Assembly (NCBI GenBank): GCA_040756715.1
Contig: JBFLYE010000067.1
Coordinates: forward strand, 1-5,277
Reading direction: 5' to 3'
Source of the DNA: JBFLYE01 sp040756715 [NCBI: bacterium]
GTDB taxonomy: Bacteria; UBA9089; UBA9088
Length of the DNA stretch: 5,277 bases
Positions 5,218 through 5,277 of this stretch are shown in pieces (position 1 is the stretch's first letter; the number at the start of each line of letters is the position of its first letter). Below the pieces are notes generated by a model. That model made no database searches and was not told where the DNA came from. It saw nothing but the letters and a program-made list of their open reading frames with translations. Both the position numbers and the translations under genes were made by a program.

Positions 5218-5277
5218 TTCCACAACGCTTTACAAAATGTATGGGTTTAGATAATCTTAAGGAAAACTTTATAAAAT
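5209..5277 (+). repeat. Dispersed repeat, copy 4 (cut by window end)
   Basis: It matches 1045-1113 of copy 2 over 69 bases with two substitutions (5224 and 5245) and no gap. It starts within the last codons of thyX (tat-agt-taa) and runs off the window before the hairpin. Confidence 0.93.

Noticed and set aside
4807-5223. Minus-strand reading frames opposite thyX
   Set aside because: These are antisense shadows of a gene with diagnostic motifs.

Overview
The window looks like a short piece of chromosome from an uncultivated, AT-rich, Gram-negative (diderm) bacterium. The diderm call rests on an LptE-like outer-membrane lipoprotein gene. The use of ThyX, the AGA/AGG/ATA-rich codons and the dense intergenic repeats fit a candidate-phylum type genome, but I cannot name the phylum from sequence alone.

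Layout. Positions 1-126 and 1045-1170 are perfect inverted copies of one dispersed repeat. Between them lies a decayed C-terminal piece of a tail-fibre or surface-fibre protein: glycine/asparagine-rich head repeats, then an S74 (endosialidase-type) chaperone domain broken by a frameshift. Next is a small MntA-like nucleotidyltransferase (1307-1624), whose usual HEPN partner seems reduced to a stub. A leftward operon follows, with overlapping genes in the order metallophosphoesterase, lptE, holA (3761 down to 1696). The divergent rightward pair hisH-thyX (3974-5217) starts just after a third repeat copy. A fourth copy starts inside the last codons of thyX and runs off the window.

How the parts relate. 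The housekeeping genes serve separate pathways: LPS transport, clamp loading, histidine/purine-linked glutamine amidotransfer and dTMP synthesis. The lptE-holA adjacency is also known from E. coli. What ties the window together is the repeat. The best copy is about 188 bp, can fold into a long AT-rich hairpin and carries promoter-like sites in its loop. It sits at gene ends and supplies the stop codon of thyX. A 17-nt fragment of it supplies the stop of holA. An open frame also runs through the first copy into the fibre remnant. No complete novel defence or mobile system is visible. The repeat family, the inverted-repeat cassette and a heptanucleotide tandem repeat in the lptE signal peptide are the parts most worth a second look. 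Both window ends fall inside repeat copies, so assembly effects must be kept in mind.
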